A DNA stretch of 64,000 bases from Streptomyces mirabilis (GCF_039503195.1 NZ_JBCJKP010000001.1:3472001-3536000), one strand, 5' to 3'; positions 24,158 to 33,408 are shown, numbered from the stretch's first letter. Numbers and translations: made by a program. Notes: generated by a model from the sequence alone, not told the origin.

Positions 24158-25468
24158 CTACTTCACCACCGTCGACCAGTCCGGGGACTGCGCGGGATCC
24201 AGACTGCGCAGGCGCTCCAGGGTCGCGGGCTTCTGCACGTCGAGCCAGTCGGCCAGTTCACGGAAGGACACACAGCGAACGCCCTTCTTCGTGCACACGT
24301 TCTTGACGACCTGGTCGATGGACTTCATGTAGATGCCACCGTTCCAGTTCTCGAAGTGGTTGCCGATGAACAGCGGTGCGCGACTGCCGTAGTACACGCG
24401 GTTGAAACCGTCCATGTACGACGCGACGGTCTCCTGCTCCCACTCGGGGTACTTGGCCGGGTCGCCCTCGGTCGAGTCGCCGGACTGGTTGGCGAGGAAG
24501 TTGAAGTCCATGGACAGACCTTGGAACTTGCCGCCCTCGTAGGGGAGCAGCTGCAGCGGGAAGTCCCAGACGCCCTCCTTCTTGTTGGGCCATATCTGGA
24601 GGTTGCCCGAGGAGCTCGCGTCGTAGCGCCAGTCGTAGTCCTTGGCGGTCGCCTTCATGGCCTTGAGCAGGTTCTTCTGGCCCTCCAGGCAGGGCGCGCG
24701 ACCGCCGTTGACCTCCTTCGTGGGGTCGAACGGCAGGGCCGGCAGGTCGGTGTAGCCGGTGTTGGTCTTCCACTTCTCGACGAACGAGAAGAACTGGTTG
24801 ATCTCGCTCTCCCACTCCGCCACGCTCCAGTCCCCGCCGCCCTTGTCCTCGCAGAAGTGACCGTTGAAGTGGGTGCCGATCTCGTTGCCCTCCTTGTACG
24901 CCTTGCCGAGCTCCACCAGCGTGTCGCGGATGTGCTGGTCGGTGGCGTAGCTGATCGCCGCGGCGCCCGGCGCGTGCATCGGCGGCTTGTAGAGGGTCTT
25001 CTTGTCCTTGGGCAGCAGATAGATGCCGGTCAGGAAGAACGTCATGTGGGCGTTGTACTGCTTCGCCAACTCCTGGTAGTGCGTGAAGAGTTTGTCGTCG
25101 CCCTGGAGGGCGCCGTCCCAGGAGAAGACGACGAACTGGGGCGGCTTCTCACCCGGCTTGAGCGGGACGGGCTTCAACTGGCCCTTCTGCGGCCCGGTGT
25201 AGGACGTGGAGCCGTCCCCGAGCACCTTTGTCTTGCCGTCCCACGGGGGTTCTTTGGTCGTCTTGGTGGCGCCGGCCCCGGAGCGGGGACCGCCGGCCGA
25301 GGCGGCCGGTGTGGTGTTGTCCGAGTGGTTCAGGGCCAGGTAGGTGGCGGTCGTCGACGTCACGACGAGGAAGGCCGCCATGGCCACGAAACCCTGGCGG
25401 GCGGAACCGGGAGCGGGCGCGGGTTCGCGGCGGCGGCGACCGCTGTGCTTCGAGTTCATACGGGGCAC
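24158..25468 (-). CDS. Exported polysaccharide-deacetylase-like protein
   Basis: A 436-residue protein with a basic N-terminus, one membrane segment (FVAMAAFLVVTSTTATYLAL) and a Thr/Gly/Lys-rich linker. Its NodB-like barrel has FVVFSWDGALQGDD in place of TFDDGP and EIGTHFNGHFC for the H-x-x-x-H metal site. The motif-1 substitution (SWDG) departs from canonical deacetylases. It lies between the amidase and the PBP genes on the same strand. Start: GTG 25468 or the ATG three codons later; neither has a clear ribosome site. Confidence 0.7.
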   Translation of the reverse strand: MPRMNSKHSGRRRREPAPAPGSARQGFVAMAAFLVVTSTTATYLALNHSDNTTPAASAGGPRSGAGATKTTKEPPWDGKTKVLGDGSTSYTGPQKGQLKPVPLKPGEKPPQFVVFSWDGALQGDDKLFTHYQELAKQYNAHMTFFLTGIYLLPKDKKTLYKPPMHAPGAAAISYATDQHIRDTLVELGKAYKEGNEIGTHFNGHFCEDKGGGDWSVAEWESEINQFFSFVEKWKTNTGYTDLPALPFDPTKEVNGGRAPCLEGQKNLLKAMKATAKDYDWRYDASSSGNLQIWPNKKEGVWDFPLQLLPYEGGKFQGLSMDFNFLANQSGDSTEGDPAKYPEWEQETVASYMDGFNRVYYGSRAPLFIGNHFENWNGGIYMKSIDQVVKNVCTKKGVRCVSFRELADWLDVQKPATLERLRSLDPAQSPDWSTVVK

Positions 25469-25570
25469 ATTCTGCGAGGGGGGTGGAAGGAGCGGGCGGG
25501 GGCCTTTCGGCCATCGGGATGCGCGGTGGCCTTTCGGCCGTCGGGGTGGGCGGCCTCGTGGCCGTCGCGG

Positions 25571-28006
25571 TCAGCCGAGCGGACTCATGGCGCCGGCCCA
25601 GATGCCGTACGGGACGTCGTCGGCGGACGTGCCGGCGAGCCCCTTGAGCGGCAGTGGTTCGAGGCTCTTGGCCAGGTCGATGCGGTAGAGGACGACGGCG
25701 GTCGACACGGAACGGTTCGTGCCGACGTACCAGGCGGCGGTGTCGTCCGCCGTGGTGCCGGCCTTCCCTGCCGTCTCCGGTGCGCTCAGGGCCGCGGAGG
25801 GGTGCGCCGCGCCGAAGGCGTCCGTGAGCCCCTCGGTGACCTCGCGGGCCACCTCGGGGCTCACCGCGCGCTTGGGTCGGGGGGTGTCCAGGGCGACCTG
25901 GGAGCCGTTGCGGGTGATGCGTCGCACGGAGTACGGCTCGGTGTGCGACCCGCCCGCGGCGAAGGTGGCGTAGGCGTTGGCCATCCGGATCGCGCTGGGC
26001 GTGGAGTTGCCCAGGGACAGCGCGGGCACCTGGGGACCCATGGTCGACGAGAGCAGCCCGGCCGCTTCGGCGGTCTGCCGCACCTTGTCCAGGCCCGTGT
26101 CCATGCCGAGCTGCATGAACGGCACGTTCACGGACTCGGCGAGCGCCTTGCGCAGGCTGATCTGCCCCCAGGACTTGTTGCCGTCGTTGTGGGCGGCGAC
26201 CTTCTTGTTCGCGCGGTCCCAGTAGGGCCCTTCGGGTGTGGTGACAGGGATGTTGTCGTCACCGTCGTAGAGCGTCTCCGGCGTGACCGGTGTCGCCGTA
26301 CTGTCGCGGGTCTTGTGGACGCCGTGTTCCAGCCCGGCCGCGTAGACGAACGGCAGGAACGCCGAACCGGCCGGGACGGTGCTCGCGTTGGACTCGTTGT
26401 AGCCCTGTGTACGGTGGTCGGGGCCGCCGTAGACGGCGAGGATCTTGCCGTCGGCAGCCACCGAGGAGGCCCCGTAGTGGGCGGTCTTCGCCCCCTTGGG
26501 GTCGTCCTTCAGGGCCTTGTTGCGGGCCTTGGTCACGGCGTCGGCGAGCGCCGTCTCCCGCTTCCGGTCGAAGGTCGTGTAGATCTGGTAGCCGCCCAGG
26601 TCGAACTGCTGGTCCGAGATGTGCCCGGCCTTCTTGGCGTACTGGGTCGCGAGCTCCACCAGGTAGTCGCTCTGCTTGCCGGTGTCGAAGGTCTGGGACT
26701 GCGTGGTCGGCTCGGGGAACTTCGTGTACTTGGCCCGCTCGGCCGGCGACAGCTTCCCGATCTTGACCATGCGGTCGAGGATCCAGGACCAGCGCTCCAC
26801 GGCGCGCTTGTGGTTCGCCTGGCTCAGGGTGGGGTCGTACAGGCCGGCGCCCTTCAGCAGGGACGCGAGCATCGCGGCCTCGCTGGCGTTGAGTTCGCCG
26901 ACGTCCTTGCCGTAGTAGGCCTGGGCGGCGCGCTGGATGCCGTACGTGCCGCGGCCGAACCAGCTGGTGTTGAGATAGCCCTCGAGGATCTTGTCCTTGC
27001 TCATCTTCTGGTCGAGCTTGAGGGAGATCATCGCCTCGGTGAACTTGCGGCTCACCGAGCGGTTCTGGTTCAGATAGACGTTCTTGACGTACTGCTGGGT
27101 GATCGTCGAGCCGCCCTCGGTGTTGCCCTCGCCGATCGTGCGCACCAGGGCGCGGGTGATGCCCTTGAAGGAGATGCCCGGGTCGGAGTAGAAGCTCTGG
27201 TTCTCCGCGGCCAGCACCGCCCAGCGCACGTCCTGGGGTATGTCCTTCAGCGGCATCGCCTGCCGCCGCACCCATCCGGTACGGGCCATGGGCGTCCCGT
27301 CGGACCAGAAGTAGACGTTGTCCTGCTGGGTGGCGTACGTATTGAGGTTCTGGGGTATGTCTGTCGCAGCGTAGGCGATCACCAGGAACGTTCCGCTCAG
27401 CCCGATGGCCAGGCCCCAGGCTCCCAGCCACTGACGCCAGGAGGGCACCCAGCGCCGCCAGCCGGTGCGGCCGGGGCGCGGGTACGCCGGTTTCAGGCGG
27501 CGCGCGATGCGCGCCCAGCGTCCGGCGAGCGCGGAGGGCATGGCCGGTTTACGGCGGGTGCCGCGATGGCCGGAAGTCGCCCCTCGATCGGCGCGTTGTG
27601 CGGGGTCCTCGGCACCTGAGCGCGCCTCGATCTCGGCGCGCGAGGGGACGCGAAGCTGCGTGGTCTTCTCGGCGGGACGTTCGGCGCCGGGCGGGAGGCG
27701 GAGCTGAGTGGTCTCCTCGGCGCGGGGCGGGAGGCGGAGCTGAGTGGTCTCCTCGACGCCGGGCGGGAGGCGAAGCTGAGTGGTTCGCTCGGCGGGAGTC
27801 TCGTTCCCCGTGTCTTCCGTACGAGGGCTCGCGGAGTCTTCCGCACGACGGCTCGCGGAGTCTTCCGCACGACGGCTCGCAGGGTCTTCCGTACGACGGC
27901 TCGCGGGCCGTTGCGGACCGAGCCCGCGGCGATTCCGGCGGTCGTCGCCCTCCCCGCTAGCCACGGACGGCTCCGGCGCGTGGACGGCCCAGGAGTTGCG
28001 GGGCAT
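25571..28006 (-). CDS. Class A penicillin-binding protein with intact GT51 but degenerate transpeptidase
   Basis: An 811-residue bifunctional-type PBP. The N-terminus (about 35-125) carries two tandem repeats; a membrane helix follows at 193-213. The GT51 domain keeps the catalytic Glu268 (AENQSFY), GGSTITQQ (298-305) and KILEGYLN. In the transpeptidase part the active-site box is AGSAFLPF: Ser548 is present but the lysine of SxxK is Leu551. S-V-N (625-627) is kept and KTG is KAG (748-750). It should polymerise glycan strands but may not crosslink. Promoter likely in the AT-rich stretch near 28136-28160. Confidence 0.85.
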   Translation of the reverse strand: MPRNSWAVHAPEPSVASGEGDDRRNRRGLGPQRPASRRTEDPASRRAEDSASRRAEDSASPRTEDTGNETPAERTTQLRLPPGVEETTQLRLPPRAEETTQLRLPPGAERPAEKTTQLRVPSRAEIEARSGAEDPAQRADRGATSGHRGTRRKPAMPSALAGRWARIARRLKPAYPRPGRTGWRRWVPSWRQWLGAWGLAIGLSGTFLVIAYAATDIPQNLNTYATQQDNVYFWSDGTPMARTGWVRRQAMPLKDIPQDVRWAVLAAENQSFYSDPGISFKGITRALVRTIGEGNTEGGSTITQQYVKNVYLNQNRSVSRKFTEAMISLKLDQKMSKDKILEGYLNTSWFGRGTYGIQRAAQAYYGKDVGELNASEAAMLASLLKGAGLYDPTLSQANHKRAVERWSWILDRMVKIGKLSPAERAKYTKFPEPTTQSQTFDTGKQSDYLVELATQYAKKAGHISDQQFDLGGYQIYTTFDRKRETALADAVTKARNKALKDDPKGAKTAHYGASSVAADGKILAVYGGPDHRTQGYNESNASTVPAGSAFLPFVYAAGLEHGVHKTRDSTATPVTPETLYDGDDNIPVTTPEGPYWDRANKKVAAHNDGNKSWGQISLRKALAESVNVPFMQLGMDTGLDKVRQTAEAAGLLSSTMGPQVPALSLGNSTPSAIRMANAYATFAAGGSHTEPYSVRRITRNGSQVALDTPRPKRAVSPEVAREVTEGLTDAFGAAHPSAALSAPETAGKAGTTADDTAAWYVGTNRSVSTAVVLYRIDLAKSLEPLPLKGLAGTSADDVPYGIWAGAMSPLG
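27690..27790 (-). repeat. 36-bp tandem repeat inside the PBP gene
   Basis: About three close copies plus a partial one encode the 12-residue unit EETTQLRLPPGA. The repeats lie in the cytoplasmic tail of the PBP and preserve the frame. Confidence 0.8.
27823..27910 (-). repeat. 24-bp tandem repeat inside the PBP gene
   Basis: Nearly four copies of a 24-bp unit encode an 8-residue R-R-(A/T)-E-D-(S/P)-A-S repeat, upstream of the 36-bp repeat array in the same gene. Confidence 0.8.
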
Positions 28007-28325
28007 CTGTTCGATGCCATGCCTCGGTCACTGCGTCTCCCTCCGCACTTCGGAATTGCGCGCGCGGGTAGATGCAGCTGCCGCACATGCGGCTGCGAGC
28101 CCCCCTCCCCGACCTTGCGGCTCGTCGCGGCCCTCTTAAATTATCAGCGACTAATACGATCTCCTCGCCCAGGAACCAGACAGAAATGTTCAGCAGGTCA
28201 AGTCGGCCCTCTGAAGGCACCGGGCGGGAATCGGGGAGGAATCGAGGAGGTCCGGGTTCCGGGTCACGGCGCGACCCGGTGCGCGACCGGGCCGTGGAAC
28301 GCTTCGATCGTCGGCTCCCGGCCGC
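28007..28325. other. Divergent promoter region between PBP and FmdB genes
   Basis: No gene seen. An unusually AT-rich stretch (TTAAATTATCAGCGACTAAT, 28136-28155) is the best place for the PBP promoter. Confidence 0.4.
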
Positions 28326-28331
28326 TAACCT
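28326..28331 (+). promoter_or_regulatory. Leaderless -10 box for the FmdB gene
   Basis: TAACCT ends 6 nt before the ATG and no ribosome-binding site is present. Confidence 0.55.
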
Positions 28332-28337
28332 GTGCGT

Positions 28338-28562
28338 ATGCCTCGCTACGAGTACCGCTGCCGGACCTGCGGCGACACCTTCGAACTGAGCCGCCCGATG
28401 GCGGAATCCGCCGCTCCGGCGGACTGTCCCGCCGGGCACGACGACACGGTGAAACTCCTGTCGACCGTCGCGGTCGCCACCGGCGGGTCGGCGTCCGCGC
28501 CTTCCCCGGGCCCGTCCGCAGGGGGCGGAGGCGGGTGCTGCGGCGGCGGGTGCTGCGGCTGA
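28338..28562 (+). CDS. FmdB-type zinc-ribbon protein
   Basis: A 74-residue protein. It has MPRYEYRCRTCGDTFE with one C-x-x-C, then ADCPAGHDD with Cys/His for the second pair. The C-terminus is Gly-rich and ends GGGGCCGGGCCG with further cysteines. FmdB zinc ribbons (CxxC_CXXC_SSSS) are putative regulatory proteins. The ATG at 28338 matches the conserved MPRYEYRC start, and the upstream TANNNT predicts a leaderless message. Confidence 0.85.
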   Translation: MPRYEYRCRTCGDTFELSRPMAESAAPADCPAGHDDTVKLLSTVAVATGGSASAPSPGPSAGGGGGCCGGGCCG

Positions 28563-28747
28563 TCGACCAGGATTTTTCAGGAAGTCTTCAGCTTTTCTTC
28601 GCCCGAATCCTCCGTGCGGCCCGGGCGTGTCGCACTCTCAGGCCGTACGTGGCACCCGCACAGGCCGGGCACGGCTCCCGCTGAGACCGCGCCCGGCTCG
28701 CCCTCGGACCACGCCCCGCTGCCCCTCAGGCCGCGCCCGGCCCGCTT

Positions 28748-29572
28748 TCAGACCGCGCCCGGTCGGCAGGCGTGCGCGAACTCCCGCAGGATCCGCTCCC
28801 CCGCCGAGACCCCCCGCTCCGGGAGGGCGGTGATCGCCGGCGCCGTCCAGTCGGCCTCGGCCAGTTCCCCGTGGCCGGGCCGCCAGCCGCGGTCGGCGGC
28901 GAGCAGCAGGTCGGCGTCGAGAAGGGAGTCACCGGCGGCGAGCGTGAGAAGGGCGCCGGTGCGGCGGGCGACCTCGCGCACGGCCGCGCTCTTGGTGAGC
29001 GGCTTCGGCACGGCGTAGATCTTGCGGCCCTGCAGCGACACCGTCCAGCCACGGCTCTCCGCCCAGACGGCGAGCTCCTTCACCCACTCCTCGGGCAGCA
29101 GCTCGCGCTCCACCACCAGATAGGCGAACAGGTCCTCGGCGACCCGGTGCTTGCGGACCCAGGCCGGATCGGCGGTGGCCACGAGGTGGTCCCGTACCTC
29201 GGCCAGCGGCGCGCACTCGTCGGCGAGCCGCGCGGTCACTGCCGCGTGCCAGTCGGGGTCGGAGACACCGTCGACGAGCAGATGCCCGCCGTTGGCGCAG
29301 ATCGCGTACTCGGGCGCGGGGCCGGGCAGGTTGATGCGCTGGTACTGCTTGCGGGTGCGCGTCGTGGTCGGCACGAAGTGGGCCGTGTCGCCGAGCTCGG
29401 TGAGCAGCGCGGCGGCCGTCTCGGTCATGTACGACAGCGGCCTGGCCTCGTGCACCTCGACGCAGAGCAGCCGGGGCGCCCGCGCGTCGGGCATGGTCAG
29501 CGCGAGGGCGGCGGAGGAGTAGATCAGCGTACGGTCGAGATCGCTGGCGACGAGCACCTTGGGCGCGGCCAT
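28748..29572 (-). CDS. HAD-superfamily phosphatase of the Ter biosynthetic module
   Basis: A 274-residue HAD protein with DLDRTLIYS (motif I, Asp11/Asp13), a TTRT motif II and a late AAGDSLLDADLLLAAD motif IV; the cap is of the Cof/SPP type. Its ATG overlaps the stop of the preceding PRTase gene (TGATG), so the two are co-translated. Ter-linked operons carry this HAD, thought to dephosphorylate a nucleotide-like intermediate. Substrate not known. Confidence 0.8.
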   Translation of the reverse strand: MAAPKVLVASDLDRTLIYSSAALALTMPDARAPRLLCVEVHEARPLSYMTETAAALLTELGDTAHFVPTTTRTRKQYQRINLPGPAPEYAICANGGHLLVDGVSDPDWHAAVTARLADECAPLAEVRDHLVATADPAWVRKHRVAEDLFAYLVVERELLPEEWVKELAVWAESRGWTVSLQGRKIYAVPKPLTKSAAVREVARRTGALLTLAAGDSLLDADLLLAADRGWRPGHGELAEADWTAPAITALPERGVSAGERILREFAHACRPGAV

Positions 29573-32016
29573 CAGACCGTCACCGCCTTGCCGTCGGCGC
29601 CGGTCGCGCCGCGCGTGTACTTCGGGTGGATCAACCCCACGCAGGTGTAAGGGAGTTCGTCGACCTCCTCGACGGGCACCCCGCGCTGCTGGGCGAGCAG
29701 GCGTACGTGGTCGAGGTCGGTGCCCGCTCCGGCGCGCGCCAGGATCTTCCAGGGGACGCGGCGCAGCAGCACGCGGGTGGTCTCGCCGACGCCCGGCTTG
29801 ACGAGGTTCACGTCGTGGATCTCGTACTCCTCGCTGATCCGCTCGACGGCCGCCCAGCCCTCCCAGGTGGGGGTGCGGTCGGTGGCGAGGAGCTCCTTGG
29901 CCTGGGCGCATGCCGCGTCGGCGACGTCGGGGAAGTGGGCGGCGACGGCGTCCAGGAAGTCGACGGAGACGTCGGAGCCGGCGAGCTCGCGGTAGAACTT
30001 CGCGCCGTGGAAGTCGTACTCGCCGACCAGGTCCGAGCGCAGCACGGTACGCGAAATCAGGCCTGATACCGTCGAGTTGAGGCAGGCGGAGGGGATGAGG
30101 AAGTCCTCGCGGGTGCCGTACGTCCGTACGCACGAGCCCGGGTCGGCGAGGACCGCGATCTCCGGATCGAAGCCGGTGACGCCCTCGGCGGACTCGAACT
30201 CCCTGATGGCCTCGGTGAGTTCGCGGGTGATGGCGCCCTTGCCGGTCCAGCCGTCGACGAACACGACGTCGGCCGGGTCGTGGTGGGCGGCCAGCCAGCG
30301 CAGCGCGTTGGCGTCGATGCCGCGGCCACGGACGATGGAGACGGCGTAGTGCGGCAGGTCGAGGCCGTGCCGGTGCTGGGCCCAGCGGCGCATCAGGACA
30401 CCGACGGGGGTGCCCGCGCGGGCCAGCGAGACGAGTACGGGGTGCGGAGAGCGTTCGGCGAGCACCAGCTCGGTGACGGCGCCGACGGCCTGGGCGATCC
30501 GGGCGGCCGAGGTGCCGAGGGCCGTCTGGAACAGCTCCTGGTACTGGGTGCTCGGCTGGTACTCGACCGGCAGCGACTCCGCGTAGTGGGCGCCGCCGCT
30601 CTGGATCGCCTCCTCGCGCTCCTCGGTCGGCGCCTCCAGCGTCACGTCCGAGAGGTCCTGCAGCAGCCAGCCGACCTCGTCGGGCGCGTACGAGGAGAAG
30701 GCTGGGCCGCGGAGGGGCTCGGGGAGCATGGAGGGCCTTTCGGTGGACGGCCGTGCGGGGACGTACGACGGAACGACGGCGAGCAGGACGCTCGGGGTGT
30801 GCTCCGCGAGCTGGGCCAGCAGACCGTCGGGGGCATGCAGGGCGGGCGTGTCGGCGGCGGAGTCGACCACGGCCACGACCGCGTCGAATCCGGCACCCGC
30901 GACGTTGTAGGCGTACCGCTCACCCGGTCCGTCGTCGGGGTCGTCGTGGGCCGGGAAGACGAGGCGCGTCCGTATGGCGTAACCGGGGTCGTCGAGGGCG
31001 AGCACCGGGGAGCGCGTGGTCGTGGAGTACCGCACCTCGGCGGACACCACCTGCTCCAGCTCCCTGGCCAGCCTGAGCGGCGCGTACATCAGCTCCTCGA
31101 AGCCGAGTACGAGGACGCGCCGCGCCCCCTCCGGCAGCGCTTCGGCGACCCGCGCGGCCATCGCGGGCAGCGCCGCGTCCAGCCGTATTCGTTGCCCGGG
31201 CGTGAAGCCGTGCCGCCCCCCGTCGGGCAGACCCCGGGGCCAGCCGAGCTCGACCCGGGCGGCACCGGGGTGCCCGGGACGGCTGTCGGCGGGCTCGGTG
31301 GTCTGGGTGGTCTCGTGTTCCGCCACCAGTGCCTGGCCCTTCTCCAGGACGCCCTCCGGGAGGTTCACGGTGCCCCTCGCCGCGGCGACCAGGTCCACCC
31401 GTGCGCCGATCTCCGTCGCGAACTCCGCCAGACGGCCCAGGTCAGCGGTCGAGCGCATGTCGACCAGGGCCACGACCACATAGCGGTCGCGCGGATAGCG
31501 GGCGTGGAGGTCGCGGATGGTGTTGAGGACCGTGTTGCCGGTGGAGAACTCGTCGTCGACGAGGACCAGGGGGCCCGCGCCCGCCAGCAGCGCGGGGTTC
31601 TCCGGCAGCAGGAGGTGGGAGGTGGCGTGGGAGTGGGACTCCTCGAAGCCGCCCGCCGTGTCGACGCCGGGCACGGGGCGGCGGGTCGAGTGGAGGTAGG
31701 GCGCGAGGCCCACGCCGTCGGCGACGCAGTGGCCGAGGCCGGTGGCCGTCTCGGCGTACCCGAGGACGACGGCGGCGCCGGCGTCCTCGGCGCCGAGCAG
31801 CTCCCGTACCCGCCGGCCGAGCGCGAACCCGTGTCCATACACCACGGACGGTGACTGCGGGACGTGCTTGCCGAGCACGTTCGACACGAGCAGATGCGCC
31901 CGGCGGGGGTTGCGCCGCAGCGCGAGCCCCAGCAGGTCGCTCAGCCTCTCGTCACCGACGAGCTCGACACCCAGTCGCTCGGCGACCCAGGTCCCCGTCC
32001 ACACCACGTTCTTCAT
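29572..32016 (-). CDS. Ter-module fusion: phosphoribosyltransferase - TRSP - StiP/PRTase_1
   Basis: An 814-residue fusion. The N-terminal orotate-PRTase-like domain has the PRPP loop VLVDDEFSTGNT (151-162). A linker follows, then the TRSP domain with its name-giving TTTRSP motif. The C-terminal StiP-type domain (from about 470) has VFVDGWTGKGAI and the conserved SACLNSTVSGLISRTV. These domains are often separate genes in other Ter loci. They are proposed to make a nucleoside-like metabolite in metal or phage stress; the product is unknown. AAGGAAT precedes the ATG; the CitE-like gene ends 33 bp upstream. Confidence 0.85.
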   Translation of the reverse strand: MKNVVWTGTWVAERLGVELVGDERLSDLLGLALRRNPRRAHLLVSNVLGKHVPQSPSVVYGHGFALGRRVRELLGAEDAGAAVVLGYAETATGLGHCVADGVGLAPYLHSTRRPVPGVDTAGGFEESHSHATSHLLLPENPALLAGAGPLVLVDDEFSTGNTVLNTIRDLHARYPRDRYVVVALVDMRSTADLGRLAEFATEIGARVDLVAAARGTVNLPEGVLEKGQALVAEHETTQTTEPADSRPGHPGAARVELGWPRGLPDGGRHGFTPGQRIRLDAALPAMAARVAEALPEGARRVLVLGFEELMYAPLRLARELEQVVSAEVRYSTTTRSPVLALDDPGYAIRTRLVFPAHDDPDDGPGERYAYNVAGAGFDAVVAVVDSAADTPALHAPDGLLAQLAEHTPSVLLAVVPSYVPARPSTERPSMLPEPLRGPAFSSYAPDEVGWLLQDLSDVTLEAPTEEREEAIQSGGAHYAESLPVEYQPSTQYQELFQTALGTSAARIAQAVGAVTELVLAERSPHPVLVSLARAGTPVGVLMRRWAQHRHGLDLPHYAVSIVRGRGIDANALRWLAAHHDPADVVFVDGWTGKGAITRELTEAIREFESAEGVTGFDPEIAVLADPGSCVRTYGTREDFLIPSACLNSTVSGLISRTVLRSDLVGEYDFHGAKFYRELAGSDVSVDFLDAVAAHFPDVADAACAQAKELLATDRTPTWEGWAAVERISEEYEIHDVNLVKPGVGETTRVLLRRVPWKILARAGAGTDLDHVRLLAQQRGVPVEEVDELPYTCVGLIHPKYTRGATGADGKAVTV

Positions 32017-32049
32017 CGATTCCTTGTTGGTCGGTCGGGCCGGCGCGGT

Positions 32050-33219
32050 TCACGCAGGCAGGGCGGCCGCGAGCAGTTCCACGAAGCCGATGTCCTCGTT
32101 CGCCACACCGAACACCTCGGCGCGCTGGAGGGTGCGCTCGGCCCAGGCGCGGTGCGGCTTCACTTCATTCATTTTGTTCGTATACGCCGACCTCAGCACG
32201 CCCCCGCCGCCCCGCTCGGGCCTGAGGATGTCCTGCGCGTCGCTGTACTCCTCGTGGCTGACCACGGACAGCGCGTGCACCGCCGGGACGTGCGAGGGGT
32301 GGATGCAGGTCTTGCCGAGCAGACCGTTGGCCCGGTCGAGGGCTATCTCGCGCAGCAGGCCGTCCAGGTCGTGCTCGATCAGCGCCTGGCGCAGCTCCTC
32401 GACCTCACCCTCCTGGAAGGGGCTGCGGCGCAGCTGCGGCTTGAACATGCGCTCCTGGACCCGGAAGTACTCCCACACGGGCCCGGTGACCGTGAACCCG
32501 GTGCCGTCCGAGCGCCCCAGCATGTTCACCACGTCCGCGATCACGGAGGCGACGATCTGGACGTCGTAGGCGGTCATGTCGGGCGCCCTGCGCAGCCCGT
32601 AAGCCGAGCAGAAGTCGGTGACGCCCAGGCGCAGCGCGAGGACGCGGTCGCGGTACTTGTCGACGACCCGGGAGATGCCCACCAGGGTCTCCCGGCGGCT
32701 CTCCAGGTACAGCAGCCCGGGCGATTCCAGGACAGGCATGGCGAACAGCCGCCGGCCGCTCGCGGACTCGGCCGCGGCGAGCGCCTCCATGAACGGGACG
32801 CCCCGCTCCTCGGTGAACTTCGGCAGGACGAACCCGGACAGCAGCCGCACGGACGCGCCGAGCCGCCGGACGAGGTCCGGGATCTGCTCGGGCTCACGGA
32901 CCCGTACGAACAGCAGCGGGAGCCCGTCGGTCTCCGGCCGTCCGGCGAGGTCGGCGAACTGCCGGACCAGGTTCTCCTCGGCGCCCACGACCTCGGCGTC
33001 GTCGATCGAGTCCTCCAGGCACAGGACCATGGAGACCACGCCGCGTCCGGCCTGCTTGACGACGTCGTCGGCGAGGTGGGGTCTGGTCGCGGGGCTGTAC
33101 AGGGTGGCGCCGAGGGCCGCCGCGAGCACGCGGGCGGGCGAGTCGGCGGTGAAGACGCACGGCTCCCGGTGGAAGAGACGCTGCCGCTCTTCAGGGGCGA
33201 TATGCCCGAAATGACGCAT
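32050..33219 (-). CDS. HpcH/HpaI (CitE-like) C-C lyase of the Ter module
   Basis: A 389-residue TIM-barrel protein with MVLCLEDSIDDAEV, the acidic metal-site motif of CitE/HpcH lyases, and GVTDFCSAYGLRR. It belongs to the Ter-associated C-C bond lyase group rather than to citrate lyase. It is the first gene of the minus-strand operon with the PRTase fusion and HAD phosphatase. GGGGGAG lies 5 nt before the ATG. The substrate may be the sugar or base part of the Ter metabolite; this is inferred. Confidence 0.8.
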   Translation of the reverse strand: MRHFGHIAPEERQRLFHREPCVFTADSPARVLAAALGATLYSPATRPHLADDVVKQAGRGVVSMVLCLEDSIDDAEVVGAEENLVRQFADLAGRPETDGLPLLFVRVREPEQIPDLVRRLGASVRLLSGFVLPKFTEERGVPFMEALAAAESASGRRLFAMPVLESPGLLYLESRRETLVGISRVVDKYRDRVLALRLGVTDFCSAYGLRRAPDMTAYDVQIVASVIADVVNMLGRSDGTGFTVTGPVWEYFRVQERMFKPQLRRSPFQEGEVEELRQALIEHDLDGLLREIALDRANGLLGKTCIHPSHVPAVHALSVVSHEEYSDAQDILRPERGGGGVLRSAYTNKMNEVKPHRAWAERTLQRAEVFGVANEDIGFVELLAAALPA

Positions 33220-33408
33220 GAAACTCCCCCGTTGCGGCTAGGCGGACCTACGTGATGTGGCCGGTAATAGTACGTACAAATCCATGTCAGTCGTTCCCAC
33301 CAGGCGTGAAGTTCAGGTAACTCGGCCATGTCGGTTGCCCGCACATCCCGACCGGGAATCCTTACCCCCGCGTTGTCGTGACCAGGACCGAGAGGGCAGG
33401 ATGACCGC

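Noticed and set aside
24125..27619. A 1164-codon open frame on the plus strand
   Set aside because: It is antisense to the deacetylase-like and PBP genes, whose frames carry clear family motifs. Long antisense frames are common at this GC content.
27690..27910. CRISPR array
   Set aside because: The repeats are contiguous coding tandem repeats with no spacers.
30280..31854. A 524-codon plus-strand frame opposite the PRTase fusion
   Set aside because: The minus strand carries PRPP-loop, TRSP and StiP motifs; the plus frame has none.
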